A DNA stretch of 5,354 bases, taken from contig CAMCFW010000183.1 of assembly GCA_945874195.1 (NCBI GenBank), positions 1-5,354 of the forward strand. Reading direction: 5' to 3'. Under the pieces are notes generated by a model. It was not told where the DNA came from. It saw only the letters and a program-made list of their open reading frames with translations, and did no database searches. A program made the translations under genes and the position numbers. This DNA comes from Chryseobacterium gleum (GTDB lineage Bacteria > Bacteroidota > Bacteroidia > UBA10329). Shown here in pieces: positions 1 through 4,697 of this stretch; within the stretch, counting starts at the first letter, position 1; each line of letters begins with the position of its first letter.

Positions 1-781
1 CATCGGTGGGGCCGATATGCCCGTGGTCATTTCGCTGCTAAACTCCTTTACAGGAATGGCAGCCGCCTTCGGTGGTTTCCTCTATGGCAACATGGCCATG
101 CTGACGGGTGGTATTCTCGTTGGTTCGGCCGGAACGATCCTAACCGTGGTGATGTGCAACGCCATGAACCGCTCCCTCACAGCCGTCATCTTCGGGGCCT
201 TCGGTACTGGCGGAGCGGCTGTTGCTGCAAGTGGAGACGGCAAACAGAAATCCTACAAGCAGACCAGCCCGAGCGACCTTGCCGTGCTGCTCAACTATTC
301 CTCGAAAGTGATCATTGTGCCCGGCTACGGACTGGCCGTTGCGCAGGCGCAACACGTGGTGCACGAAATGGAGGCGCTGCTCACCAGCCGTGGCGTGGAA
401 GTGAAATACGCCATTCACCCCGTGGCGGGCCGCATGCCCGGACACATGAACGTGCTGCTGGCAGAAAGCAACGTGGATTATGACAAACTGGTGGAAATGG
501 AAGACATCAATGCAGAATTCTCCACCTGCGATGTGGTGCTCGTGCTCGGTGCCAACGATGTGGTGAACCCTGCCGCCAAGGAGGATCCCTCCTCGCCCAT
601 CTACGGCATGCCCATTCTGAATGTGGAAGACGCCAAGCACACCGTTGTGAACAAACGCAGCATGAGCGTGGGCTACGCGGGCATCGACAACGACCTCTTT
701 TACCGCGACAAGACCAGCATGCTCTTTGGCGATGCCAAGAAGGCGCTCACGGAGTTGGTGAGTGAGTTGAAGGCGTTGTGA
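1..781 (+). CDS. pntB: NAD(P) transhydrogenase subunit beta, C-terminal part (5' end outside window)
   Basis: This is the beta subunit of the proton-translocating transhydrogenase of the cytoplasmic membrane, which uses the proton gradient to drive NADH + NADP+ to NAD+ + NADPH. The reading frame is already open at base 2 (IGGADMPVVISLLNS, a conserved PntB stretch), so the ATG at 17 is internal and the gene begins before the window. About 259 residues remain, against roughly 460 for the E. coli protein. Bases 17 to about 210 encode the last hydrophobic membrane segments. From about 290 onward comes the NADP(H)-binding domain III, with PGYGLAVAQAQ (nucleotide-binding loop, GYG at 323), HPVAGRMPGHMNVLLAE, GANDVVNPAA, and KRSM followed by GYAG near the end, then MLFGDAKKAL before the TGA at 779. 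All expected domain III motifs are intact. pntA and the rest of pntB should lie to the left. The next feature on the right is a convergent gene relic only 9 bp away. Confidence 0.97.
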   Translation, partial: IGGADMPVVISLLNSFTGMAAAFGGFLYGNMAMLTGGILVGSAGTILTVVMCNAMNRSLTAVIFGAFGTGGAAVAASGDGKQKSYKQTSPSDLAVLLNYSSKVIIVPGYGLAVAQAQHVVHEMEALLTSRGVEVKYAIHPVAGRMPGHMNVLLAESNVDYDKLVEMEDINAEFSTCDVVLVLGANDVVNPAAKEDPSSPIYGMPILNVEDAKHTVVNKRSMSVGYAGIDNDLFYRDKTSMLFGDAKKALTELVSELKAL

Positions 782-790
782 TTGGTCTAA

Positions 791-1009
791 TCAGGAAAAT
801 GCTTTGAAAAATTCTTGATCTATCTCAAACACAGTAACTGGTTTCAGTCCAAGCCTGTACTTTTCGAAGAGATCAACCAATTGATTTCCATCAATTAATT
901 CAATCGGTGTAACGCCATCACGGTTTGCTTCAGCCTTAGCATCTTTTGTAAATCGCCCGGTAGTAAGAATAAGTCCCTTCTCACCTCGACCAAGCATTAC
1001 ACCTCGGAA
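791..1009 (-). pseudogene. Mrr-type restriction endonuclease, C-terminal remnant (5' truncated)
   Basis: Read on the minus strand from 1009, the frame gives FRGVMLGRGEKGLILTTG, then RFTKDAKAEANRDGVTPIEL, IDGNQLVDLFEKYRLGL and a short tail to a TGA at 791-793. This matches the C-terminal part of the Mrr catalytic domain (Mrr_cat, PF04471): FRG, then the KGL-x-x-TTG-x-FT strand, then the RDG-x-x-PI-x-LIDG-x-x-L end. The N-terminal DNA-binding domain and the catalytic D...(Q/E)xK residues, which precede this piece in the family, are absent. The similarity stops at the Phe/Arg codons at 1004-1009, exactly where the 21-bp array starts. The same frame runs on into the array, reading the heptapeptide HESGGGF, until TAG stops at 1064-1066 and 1085-1087. 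An ATG at 995-997 could start a 68-residue peptide, but it would lack the active site. It is most likely a dead fragment. The gene lies convergent to pntB. Confidence 0.75.
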
Positions 1010-1237
1010 GCCTCCACCACTCTCATGGAAGCCACCACCACTCTCATGGAAGCCCCCACCACTCTAATGGAAGCCTCCACCACTCTAATAGAAGCCTCCA
1101 CCACTCTCATGGAAGCCTCCACCACTCTCATGGAAGCCCCCACCACTCTCATGGAAGCCTCCACCACTCTCGTGGAAGCCTCCACCTCTCTCACAGAAGC
1201 CCCCGATCTTTGGATAGATGCCTCCGTCATTGATGGA
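1007..1237. repeat. 21-bp tandem repeat array 1 (9 good units plus 2 degenerate)
   Basis: Nine consecutive 21-bp units start at 1007, 1028, 1049, 1070, 1091, 1112, 1133, 1154 and 1175. Each begins GAAGCC and continues (T/A/C)CCACC, then A/T, CTCT and a variable end, usually CATG. Differences are point changes at a few positions: unit position 7 (T/A/C), 13, 18 (C/A), 19 and 21. There are no indels. Two further units at 1196 and 1217 keep the GA(A/T)GCC(T/C)CC start but are otherwise degenerate, giving a gradient of decay to the right. Because 21 is a multiple of three, several frames are open through the array: EASTTLM on plus, and MRVVEAS or HESGGGF on minus. None has a convincing gene start or end. 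There are no unique spacers, so it is not a CRISPR array. Confidence 0.95.
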
Positions 1238-1255
1238 CACAGGCGGTCGTTTCAG

Positions 1256-1304
1256 ACTTCGCCCTTTGTAACGTTACAGATGAACCTGCACGTTTTTACT
1301 TGTG
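1256..1304. repeat. Diverged dispersed repeat, left copy
   Basis: This stretch reads ACTTCG, a short spacer, GTAACGTTACAGAT, then gaACCTGCACGTTTTT. Related sequence occurs twice to the right of array 2. At about 1662-1694 there is GTTCAGGATACACCTGCGCG followed by TTTTAAC, and at 1694-1730 there is ACTTCGGAACGTTACGGATA followed by gACCT. The shared core is roughly AACGTTAC(A/G)GAT, then ACCT and (A/G)CGTTTT. The copies are imperfect and short, so homology is likely but not certain. Confidence 0.45.
1267..1278. repeat. Perfect 12-bp palindrome TGTAACGTTACA
   Basis: The string TGTAACGTTACA equals its own reverse complement. It lies between the two 21-bp arrays and inside the left copy of the diverged flanking element. 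It could be a protein-binding site, but nothing near it shows which gene it would serve, and a palindrome this short can also arise by chance. Confidence 0.5.
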
Positions 1305-1312
1305 CCCTCGAT

Positions 1313-1335
1313 GGCGCGCGTTTGCAACGCGTGCC
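1313..1335. repeat. Strong GC-rich inverted repeat (hairpin)
   Basis: The left arm is GGCGCGCGTT, the loop TGC and the right arm AACGCGTGCC. The ten-base arms pair throughout, with one G-T mismatch that would be a G-U wobble in RNA. It has no T-run after it on either strand, so it is not a standard intrinsic terminator. It lies in the gene-free patch between the two tandem arrays, and could be a structural element of a decayed mobile or repetitive unit. Confidence 0.7.
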
Positions 1336-1409
1336 CCAATAGTGCCACCCACCATCAGATCTGACACAGTTCGCTGAACGGACCCAGCAAAACCGCCTTT
1401 TTTGCCATT

Positions 1410-1640
1410 TCCATAGCTCTTTCCCTCCCTTCCATAGCTATTCCCGTCATCGGAATAGCTATGGCAGGCATTTCCTTAGCTCTTTCTCTCTCTTCCTTAG
1501 CTATTTCCGTCATTGGAATAGCTATGGCAGGCATTTCCTTAGCTCTTTCCCTCTCTTCCTTAGCTGTTTCCTTCATTGGAATAGCTATGACAGGCATTTC
1601 CTTAGCTCTTTCCCTTTCGTCCATAGCTATTCCGCTCGCG
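1410..1640. repeat. 21-bp tandem repeat array 2 with 63-bp higher-order structure (11 units)
   Basis: Eleven 21-bp units run without indels from 1410 to 1640, starting at 1410, 1431, 1452, 1473, 1494, 1515, 1536, 1557, 1578, 1599 and 1620. They fall into three types in the order A-B-C repeated: A is TCCTTAGCTCTTTC..., B is TCCTTAGCTATTTC..., C is GGAATAGCTATGGCAGGC.... The higher-order period is therefore 63 bp, with three full periods plus two units. TAGCT at unit positions 5-9 is present in all eleven. The two complete C units at 1452 and 1515 are identical. In types B and C the core approaches the palindrome GGAATAGCTATTCC. Multi-frame openness follows from the period: the plus frame reads hydrophobic SLALSLS / GIAMAGI, and the minus frame reads charged ERERAKE / MPAIAIP. 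The sequence is not related to that of array 1. Confidence 0.95.
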
Positions 1641-1661
1641 GGATAAAACGCCTACAGCTCT

Positions 1662-1730
1662 GTTCAGGATACACCTGCGCGTTTTAACATGCCACTTCGG
1701 AACGTTACGGATAGACCTTCCTATTTTGGA
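1662..1730. repeat. Diverged dispersed repeat, two right copies in tandem
   Basis: Two short segments resemble the element at 1256-1304. The first, 1662-1694, matches its right part, with ACCTGCGCGTTTTAAC corresponding to ACCTGCACGTTTTTAC. The second, 1694-1730, matches its left part, with ACTTCG and AACGTTACGGATA but lacking about 9 bp between them. Together with the left copy they bracket array 2 in direct orientation. Confidence 0.45.
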
Positions 1731-1734
1731 AGGT
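1715..1734 (-). terminator. Hairpin downstream of the CBS-domain gene (possible terminator)
   Basis: ACCTTCC and GGAAGGT form a 7-bp stem around a 6-base AT-rich loop, 23 bases after the minus-strand stop codon of the CBS-domain gene. No clear U-run follows on the minus strand, so termination here would have to rely on the stem alone or on other factors. Confidence 0.35.
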
Positions 1735-1757
1735 GGCTTCTGAACTTACCGAAACAA

Positions 1758-2165
1758 CTACCCGATCGAGATGTAAGCGGAAAGCACATCGGTGGTTGTT
1801 ACCAGCCCAAGCAGGTCTCCCTTATCAACCACAGGAATGCAACCGACCTTGTATTTGCGCATCAGTCGGGCGGCCTCTTTCAGGTCGGCACCGGACTCGA
1901 TGGTTATCAGCTTCTTGCTCATGCATTCCTCCACAGTCGTGGTTTCCAAGATCAGGTCGTTCACTTCAAAATCGGCCTCGGCAATGTGCGCGCCATAAGT
2001 GACCCGCATAAGATCGGTGCGTGTGATGATGCCGATGATGCCATCATTCCCCATTACGGGCAGGTGTCGGAATCCTTCTTCTTCAAAAATACTCCGCACA
2101 TCACTCAGACTTTGGTCGGGGCGAACGGTGCGCGTATGCGCGGTCATTGATTCATCTACTAGCAT
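1758..2165 (-). CDS. Tandem CBS-domain protein (135 aa)
   Basis: This is a small soluble protein built of two CBS domains (PF00571), which usually bind adenine nucleotides and act as energy or ligand sensors. Domain 1 covers about residues 1-55, with FRHLPVMGNDGIIGIITRTD. Domain 2 covers about 76-132, with KVGCIPVVDKGDLLGLVTTTD. Both end in the T-x-T-D form of the nucleotide-ribose motif (residues 48-51 and 123-126), which suggests both sites can bind ligand. No further enzymatic or DNA-binding domain is present, so it is a stand-alone CBS pair and its partner is unknown. I chose the ATG at 2165. A longer frame to a TTG at 2225 exists, but its first 20 residues have no family resemblance and that TTG coincides with the -33 element of the candidate promoter. 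The phosphatase gene upstream is on the same strand, 110 bp away, so the two are probably transcribed separately. Confidence 0.88.
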   Translation of the reverse strand: MLVDESMTAHTRTVRPDQSLSDVRSIFEEEGFRHLPVMGNDGIIGIITRTDLMRVTYGAHIAEADFEVNDLILETTTVEECMSKKLITIESGADLKEAARLMRKYKVGCIPVVDKGDLLGLVTTTDVLSAYISIG

Positions 2166-2195
2166 GGCGAATGGCTTTAAATTCAGTGCTAATTT

Positions 2196-2226
2196 CAAAC
2201 TGACCTGTATGTATGATCCTGACAAT
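2196..2226 (-). promoter_or_regulatory. Candidate Bacteroidota promoter for the CBS-domain gene
   Basis: On the minus strand, ATTG (2226-2223) is followed after 19 bases by TCAGTTTG (2203-2196). Bacteroidota housekeeping promoters have TTTG, a 17-23 base spacer, then TAnnTTTG. The -7 box here matches 7 of 8 fixed or free positions, with C in place of A. The box ends 30 bases before the ATG at 2165. Confidence 0.45.
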
Positions 2227-2275
2227 GGTCAGTGATGACATTGAGACTTCTCAGCCCTTGAACCGAACGGGGCAC

Positions 2276-2593
2276 TCAGAAATAGGGTGCGGTGGCAATT
2301 TCCAGTTCCTCGATGAGTTCGGTGTCCATGAACTTGTATTCGTCTTCAATGTCGAGCACGATCAGCCGGAGGTCGCGCGTGGCCGTTGGAAATCGCTGAT
2401 TCAGAATATCGCGGTGTTCGTTCTCCATACAAAAGACCAGATCGGCCCAAAGCAGCATGGCCTCATTTACCTTGATGCGCGCAGAAGCTGCAGTGCCGGC
2501 CGAACGCACCACATGCTCTTCGCTATCTGCAAAAATGACCTCTGCCGTTCGGCTTCGACATTGGTTTCTACTACAGATGAAAAGGATGTTCAT
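2276..2593 (-). CDS. Low-molecular-weight protein-tyrosine-phosphatase-like protein, compact form (105 aa)
   Basis: The N-terminus MNILFICSRNQCRS contains the phosphatase P-loop C-x5-R-S: Cys7 is the predicted nucleophile, Arg13 the phosphate binder and Ser14 the supporting residue. It is followed by TAEVIF, VRSAGT (residues 29-34), the AxLLWADLVFCME strand, and the C-terminal DIEDEYKFMDTELIEEL. At 105 residues it is clearly shorter than the classical LMW phosphatases (about 150) and belongs to the compact subgroup of this fold (PF01451). Asp81 or Asp90 in the C-terminal acidic segment could stand in for the usual DP general acid; this is an inference. The substrate is unknown: dephosphorylation of tyrosine, arginine or small molecules cannot be told apart from the sequence. 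The protein is cytoplasmic, with no signal peptide. The gene is divergent from the lipoprotein gene, 115 bp apart. Confidence 0.88.
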   Translation of the reverse strand: MNILFICSRNQCRSRTAEVIFADSEEHVVRSAGTAASARIKVNEAMLLWADLVFCMENEHRDILNQRFPTATRDLRLIVLDIEDEYKFMDTELIEELEIATAPYF

Positions 2594-2612
2594 GTTTTCG
2601 TTGGCAAAGAAG

Positions 2613-2646
2613 CAAAATGATAATGTGCTTATCGAAGGTTTTCAAG
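2613..2646 (-). promoter_or_regulatory. Candidate promoter for the phosphatase gene
   Basis: On the minus strand, CTTG (2646-2643), a 22-base spacer and TCATTTTG (2620-2613) resemble the Bacteroidota TTTG / TAnnTTTG promoter with one mismatch in each box. The -7 box ends 19 bases before the ATG at 2593. Confidence 0.35.
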
Positions 2647-2685
2647 AAATAGCATCAGAAGGTGGAGCGAACGTATTTCCGCCAA

Positions 2686-2693
2686 TATATTTG
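2686..2693 (+). promoter_or_regulatory. Candidate -7 box for the lipoprotein gene
   Basis: TATATTTG is an exact match to the Bacteroidota -7 consensus TAnnTTTG, 15 bases before the ATG at 2709. No good TTTG lies 17-23 bases upstream, and the implied leader would be only about ten bases, so this call is moderate. Confidence 0.4.
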
Positions 2694-2708
2694 TCAAAAC
2701 CCCCGAAC

Positions 2709-3164
2709 ATGAAAACACGATCGCTGCTACTTGTTTCCGCCTTTGCCCTATCGCTCAGTTCCTGCAAGGAAGATCCCACCACGGTTGAACTGCTGACCGC
2801 CAACGATTGGCGCATGACATCATTGACCATCGACCCACCGGTTATGGTCGAGCAGGTGCTCATAACCAATTTCTACAGTCAGATCTATGAGTACGACAAG
2901 GACAATATACTCCGATTCCTTGAAAACGGAACGTTTGTTACGGATGAAGGTGCCACCAAGGAATTCCCAAGCGATCCACAGACACGCCAAGGTGATTGGC
3001 AACTATCGGTATCGGAAGATGAACTGACCGTTTCCATGAATGGCGATACGGTGGTCTATGGACTTATCGACCTCGATGAAGAGGCCATGACGCTCAACTA
3101 TTCGGAACGCGACACCGCCACCGACATCAACTACACGCTGACCGCAGGTTTTGAGCACAATTGA
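2709..3164 (+). CDS. Lipocalin-like lipoprotein, probably surface exposed (151 aa)
   Basis: The start ATG at 2709 opens a type II signal peptide: MKTR, a hydrophobic stretch LLLVSAFALSL, then the lipobox LSSC with Cys19 as the predicted lipidated residue. A longer open frame extends upstream to 2457, but it overlaps the phosphatase gene antisense and would bury the signal peptide. The mature part has TANDWRMTSLTIDPP, an acidic turn, ILRFLENGTFVTDEG, a short linker, GDWQLSVSEDELTVSMNGD, LIDLDEEAMTLNYSE and a final DINYTLTAGF. This is the alternating pattern of small Bacteroidota lipocalin-like domains (Lipocalin_4-type, PF13648): W near the start, L-x-F-x-x-x-G-T/x-F in the middle, G-x-W-x-L, and L-x-L-x-Y at the end. 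The ligand is unknown. The residues after the lipobox, K-E-D, fit the K-(D/E)-(D/E) lipoprotein export signal described in Flavobacteriia, suggesting display on the cell surface. It is convergent with the symporter, with a 24-bp gap. Confidence 0.85.
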   Translation: MKTRSLLLVSAFALSLSSCKEDPTTVELLTANDWRMTSLTIDPPVMVEQVLITNFYSQIYEYDKDNILRFLENGTFVTDEGATKEFPSDPQTRQGDWQLSVSEDELTVSMNGDTVVYGLIDLDEEAMTLNYSERDTATDINYTLTAGFEHN

Positions 3165-3166
3165 GT

Positions 3167-3181
3167 TCAACCTAATGTTGA
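3167..3181. terminator. Weak hairpin between convergent genes
   Basis: TCAAC, a CTAAT loop and GTTGA form a 5-bp stem in the 24-bp gap between the convergent lipoprotein and symporter stop codons. There is no T-run on either strand. It could act as a weak bidirectional terminator, but the stem is short enough to be chance. Confidence 0.2.
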
Positions 3182-3188
3182 CCAATGC

Positions 3189-4565
3189 TTAATCCTCGGT
3201 GAATGCCAAGGCTTTGGCATCATCGAATTCGCCTTCCCAACGGGAGATGACACAGCTTGCAAGACAATTTCCGATCACGTTCACAGAGGTTCGGGCCATG
3301 TCCATCAACTCGTCAATGCCATAAATGGCCATGATGGGCCACATTGGAAGATTAAACGTTTCGGCTGTGGCAATAAGTATGACCAGTGAAGCCCTTGGAA
3401 CGGCCGCCACGCCTTTGCTGGTCAGCATGAGGGTCAGTCCCATGATAAGCTGCTGACCGATGCTGAGGTCGTAACCAGCGGCCTGGGCCACAAACACGGA
3501 TGCCAACGACAGATAGAGCGTGGTTCCATCCAAATTGAAGGTGTAGCCCGTTGGAATGACAAACGAGACGATCTTGCGCGGAACTCCGAACTTTTCCATG
3601 TTCTCCAATGCGATCGGCAGTGCGCTATCCGAACTGGTGGTGGCAAAGGCAATGGAAACCGGTTCGCGGATGGCCTGAATGAACTTCTTGATGGGCAACT
3701 TGATGATCAACGCAACTGGCAACAACACCAGCAGAATGAATGCTCCCAGGGCCAAATAGAGCGTGATGAGCAATAGGAAAAGGTTTTTCAATACATCGAT
3801 GCCCAAATGACCGACCGTTACTGCAATGGCCCCGCCAACACCGAAAGGCGCGAAATACATGATCAGATTGGTGAATTTGAACATGGTCTCGGAAAGGCTT
3901 TCAGCAAATTCCAACATCGGCTTTCGCTTCTTTTCGCTCAGCATGGCCAACGCAATGCCGAACAGCACGCTGAACACCACAATGGGAAGCACATTGCCTT
4001 CATAGACCGACTTGATGATGTTCTCTGGAAAAATATCGATGATGTGCTGTTGCCACGTTTTGGGCGTGGTAGATGGCAGTTCGACCAAGAGCGATTCTGG
4101 CACTTCAATGCCCGAACCTGCATTCGTCAAGTTGATGAATACCAACCCGATAACAAGTGCCAACGTAGTAACCACTTCAAAGTAGAGAAGCGACTTCCAC
4201 CCCATCCTTCCCAACTGTTTCAGATTGCTGTGGCCCGCAATTCCGACCACTAGCGTGGCGAATAGCAAGGGCGCCACAATGGTCTTCACCATCCGAAGGA
4301 ATATCTTGCTCAACACCTGTAGGTTCTGCGAGAAGGCTGGAAAATCGTGACCTATCTCGACCCCGATGGCCATCGAAACGAGGATCCATGTGGTGAGCGA
4401 TCGCTTCATGTAGGCAAACACCACCAACGAACCCACAAAGGCCCAACGCAGGCCCATGAGCAGACCCGATGGAAAGGCCAACCAATCGTTGACATGAACG
4501 AAGTGCAAGAGCGCCACAACCGTGAACAGCACCAGTGAAACATAGATGGAAGTGCGTTTGGTCAT
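3189..4565 (-). CDS. Dicarboxylate/amino acid:cation symporter, SDF (DAACS) family (458 aa)
   Basis: This is an inner-membrane secondary transporter that imports an acidic substrate (C4-dicarboxylate, glutamate or aspartate) with Na+ or H+; PF00375 family. Core landmarks are present in order: LRMVKTIVAPLLFATLVVGI (residues 90-109), the HP1 serine-rich loop AFATTSSDSALP (307-317), TM7 NLDGTTLY (344-351), the HP2 loop TSKGVAAVPRAS (382-393), and TM8 DELMDMARTSVNVIGN (418-433). Asp418, Asp422, Arg425, Thr426 and Asn429 reproduce the spacing of GltPh residues 390, 394, 397, 398 and 401. Arg425 predicts a substrate with a side-chain carboxylate. About 55 N-terminal residues precede the usual first helix and contain two extra hydrophobic segments (about 7-24 and 35-52), explaining the length above the usual 420-440. 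I chose the ATG at 4565. A TTG at 4619 would add 18 residues without hydrophobic or family character and overlaps a promoter-like box. The exact substrate cannot be assigned. Confidence 0.93.
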   Translation of the reverse strand: MTKRTSIYVSLVLFTVVALLHFVHVNDWLAFPSGLLMGLRWAFVGSLVVFAYMKRSLTTWILVSMAIGVEIGHDFPAFSQNLQVLSKIFLRMVKTIVAPLLFATLVVGIAGHSNLKQLGRMGWKSLLYFEVVTTLALVIGLVFINLTNAGSGIEVPESLLVELPSTTPKTWQQHIIDIFPENIIKSVYEGNVLPIVVFSVLFGIALAMLSEKKRKPMLEFAESLSETMFKFTNLIMYFAPFGVGGAIAVTVGHLGIDVLKNLFLLLITLYLALGAFILLVLLPVALIIKLPIKKFIQAIREPVSIAFATTSSDSALPIALENMEKFGVPRKIVSFVIPTGYTFNLDGTTLYLSLASVFVAQAAGYDLSIGQQLIMGLTLMLTSKGVAAVPRASLVILIATAETFNLPMWPIMAIYGIDELMDMARTSVNVIGNCLASCVISRWEGEFDDAKALAFTED

Positions 4566-4608
4566 TGGCTTGGTCGGTTTTGCAGCGGCTAACTTAAACC
4601 AATAAGGC

Positions 4609-4616
4609 CAAACTGA
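4609..4616 (-). promoter_or_regulatory. Candidate -7 box for the symporter gene
   Basis: On the minus strand TCAGTTTG (4616-4609) is the same octamer found before the CBS-domain gene and differs from TAnnTTTG at one base. It lies 43 bases before the ATG at 4565. No clear TTTG was found at the expected upstream spacing. Confidence 0.3.
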
Positions 4617-4667
4617 CAATTGCTGATCTGCAGAGGCATGAAAATGAACAAAACATAGGTTCGAAGC

Positions 4668-4679
4668 CTTTGATCAAAG
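4668..4679. promoter_or_regulatory. Perfect 12-bp palindrome, possible operator between symporter and tspO-like gene
   Basis: CTTTGATCAAAG is identical to its reverse complement. It lies in the 132-bp region between the divergent symporter and TspO-family genes, 18 bases before the TspO ATG and downstream of a weak -7-like TAGGTTCG at 4656-4663. Its position would suit a repressor of the TspO gene. No regulator is encoded in the window. Confidence 0.35.
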
Positions 4680-4697
4680 ACCTTACCTTTCATTGCC

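Noticed and set aside
140..640. Minus-strand 166-residue His-rich frame
   Set aside because: It is antisense to the well-conserved pntB coding sequence, and its composition is the usual shadow of that gene.
779..793. Small inverted repeat TGATT / AATCA as a terminator of pntB
   Set aside because: The 5-bp AT-rich stem is made largely by the two convergent stop codons and has no T-run.
997..1230. Minus-strand 77-residue frame with MRVVEAS repeats
   Set aside because: It is another open frame of the same array, overlaps the Mrr relic in a different frame, and has no homology or start signals.
1025..1342. Plus-strand 105-residue frame with EASTTLM heptapeptide repeats
   Set aside because: It is open because the unit length is a multiple of three. 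It starts within the array and runs into sequence with no protein-like character.
1355..1624. Minus-strand 89-residue frame with ERERAKE / MPAIAIP repeats
   Set aside because: It is read-through of array 2. Differences between units are not biased to synonymous sites in this frame, and several plus and minus frames are equally open.
1007..1640. CRISPR array
   Set aside because: Units are directly adjacent without unique spacers, the period is 21 bp and no cas genes are present.
1461..1646. Plus-strand 61-residue hydrophobic frame resembling a membrane peptide
   Set aside because: The hydrophobicity comes from the pyrimidine-rich repeat. There is no start signal, and the units B and C show amino acid changes as freely as silent ones.
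2166..2225. Upstream extension of the CBS gene to a TTG start
   Set aside because: The added residues have no CBS-family match, and the TTG falls in the candidate -33 promoter element. The ATG at 2165 is better.
2457..2708. Upstream extension of the lipoprotein frame
   Set aside because: It would bury a clear signal peptide and lipobox and overlaps the phosphatase gene on the other strand.
3807..4253. Plus-strand 148-residue frame
   Set aside because: It is antisense to the SDF symporter and has no recognisable motif.
4566..4619. Upstream extension of the symporter to a TTG start
   Set aside because: The added 18 residues show no membrane or family character and overlap a -7-like box. The ATG at 4565 is better.
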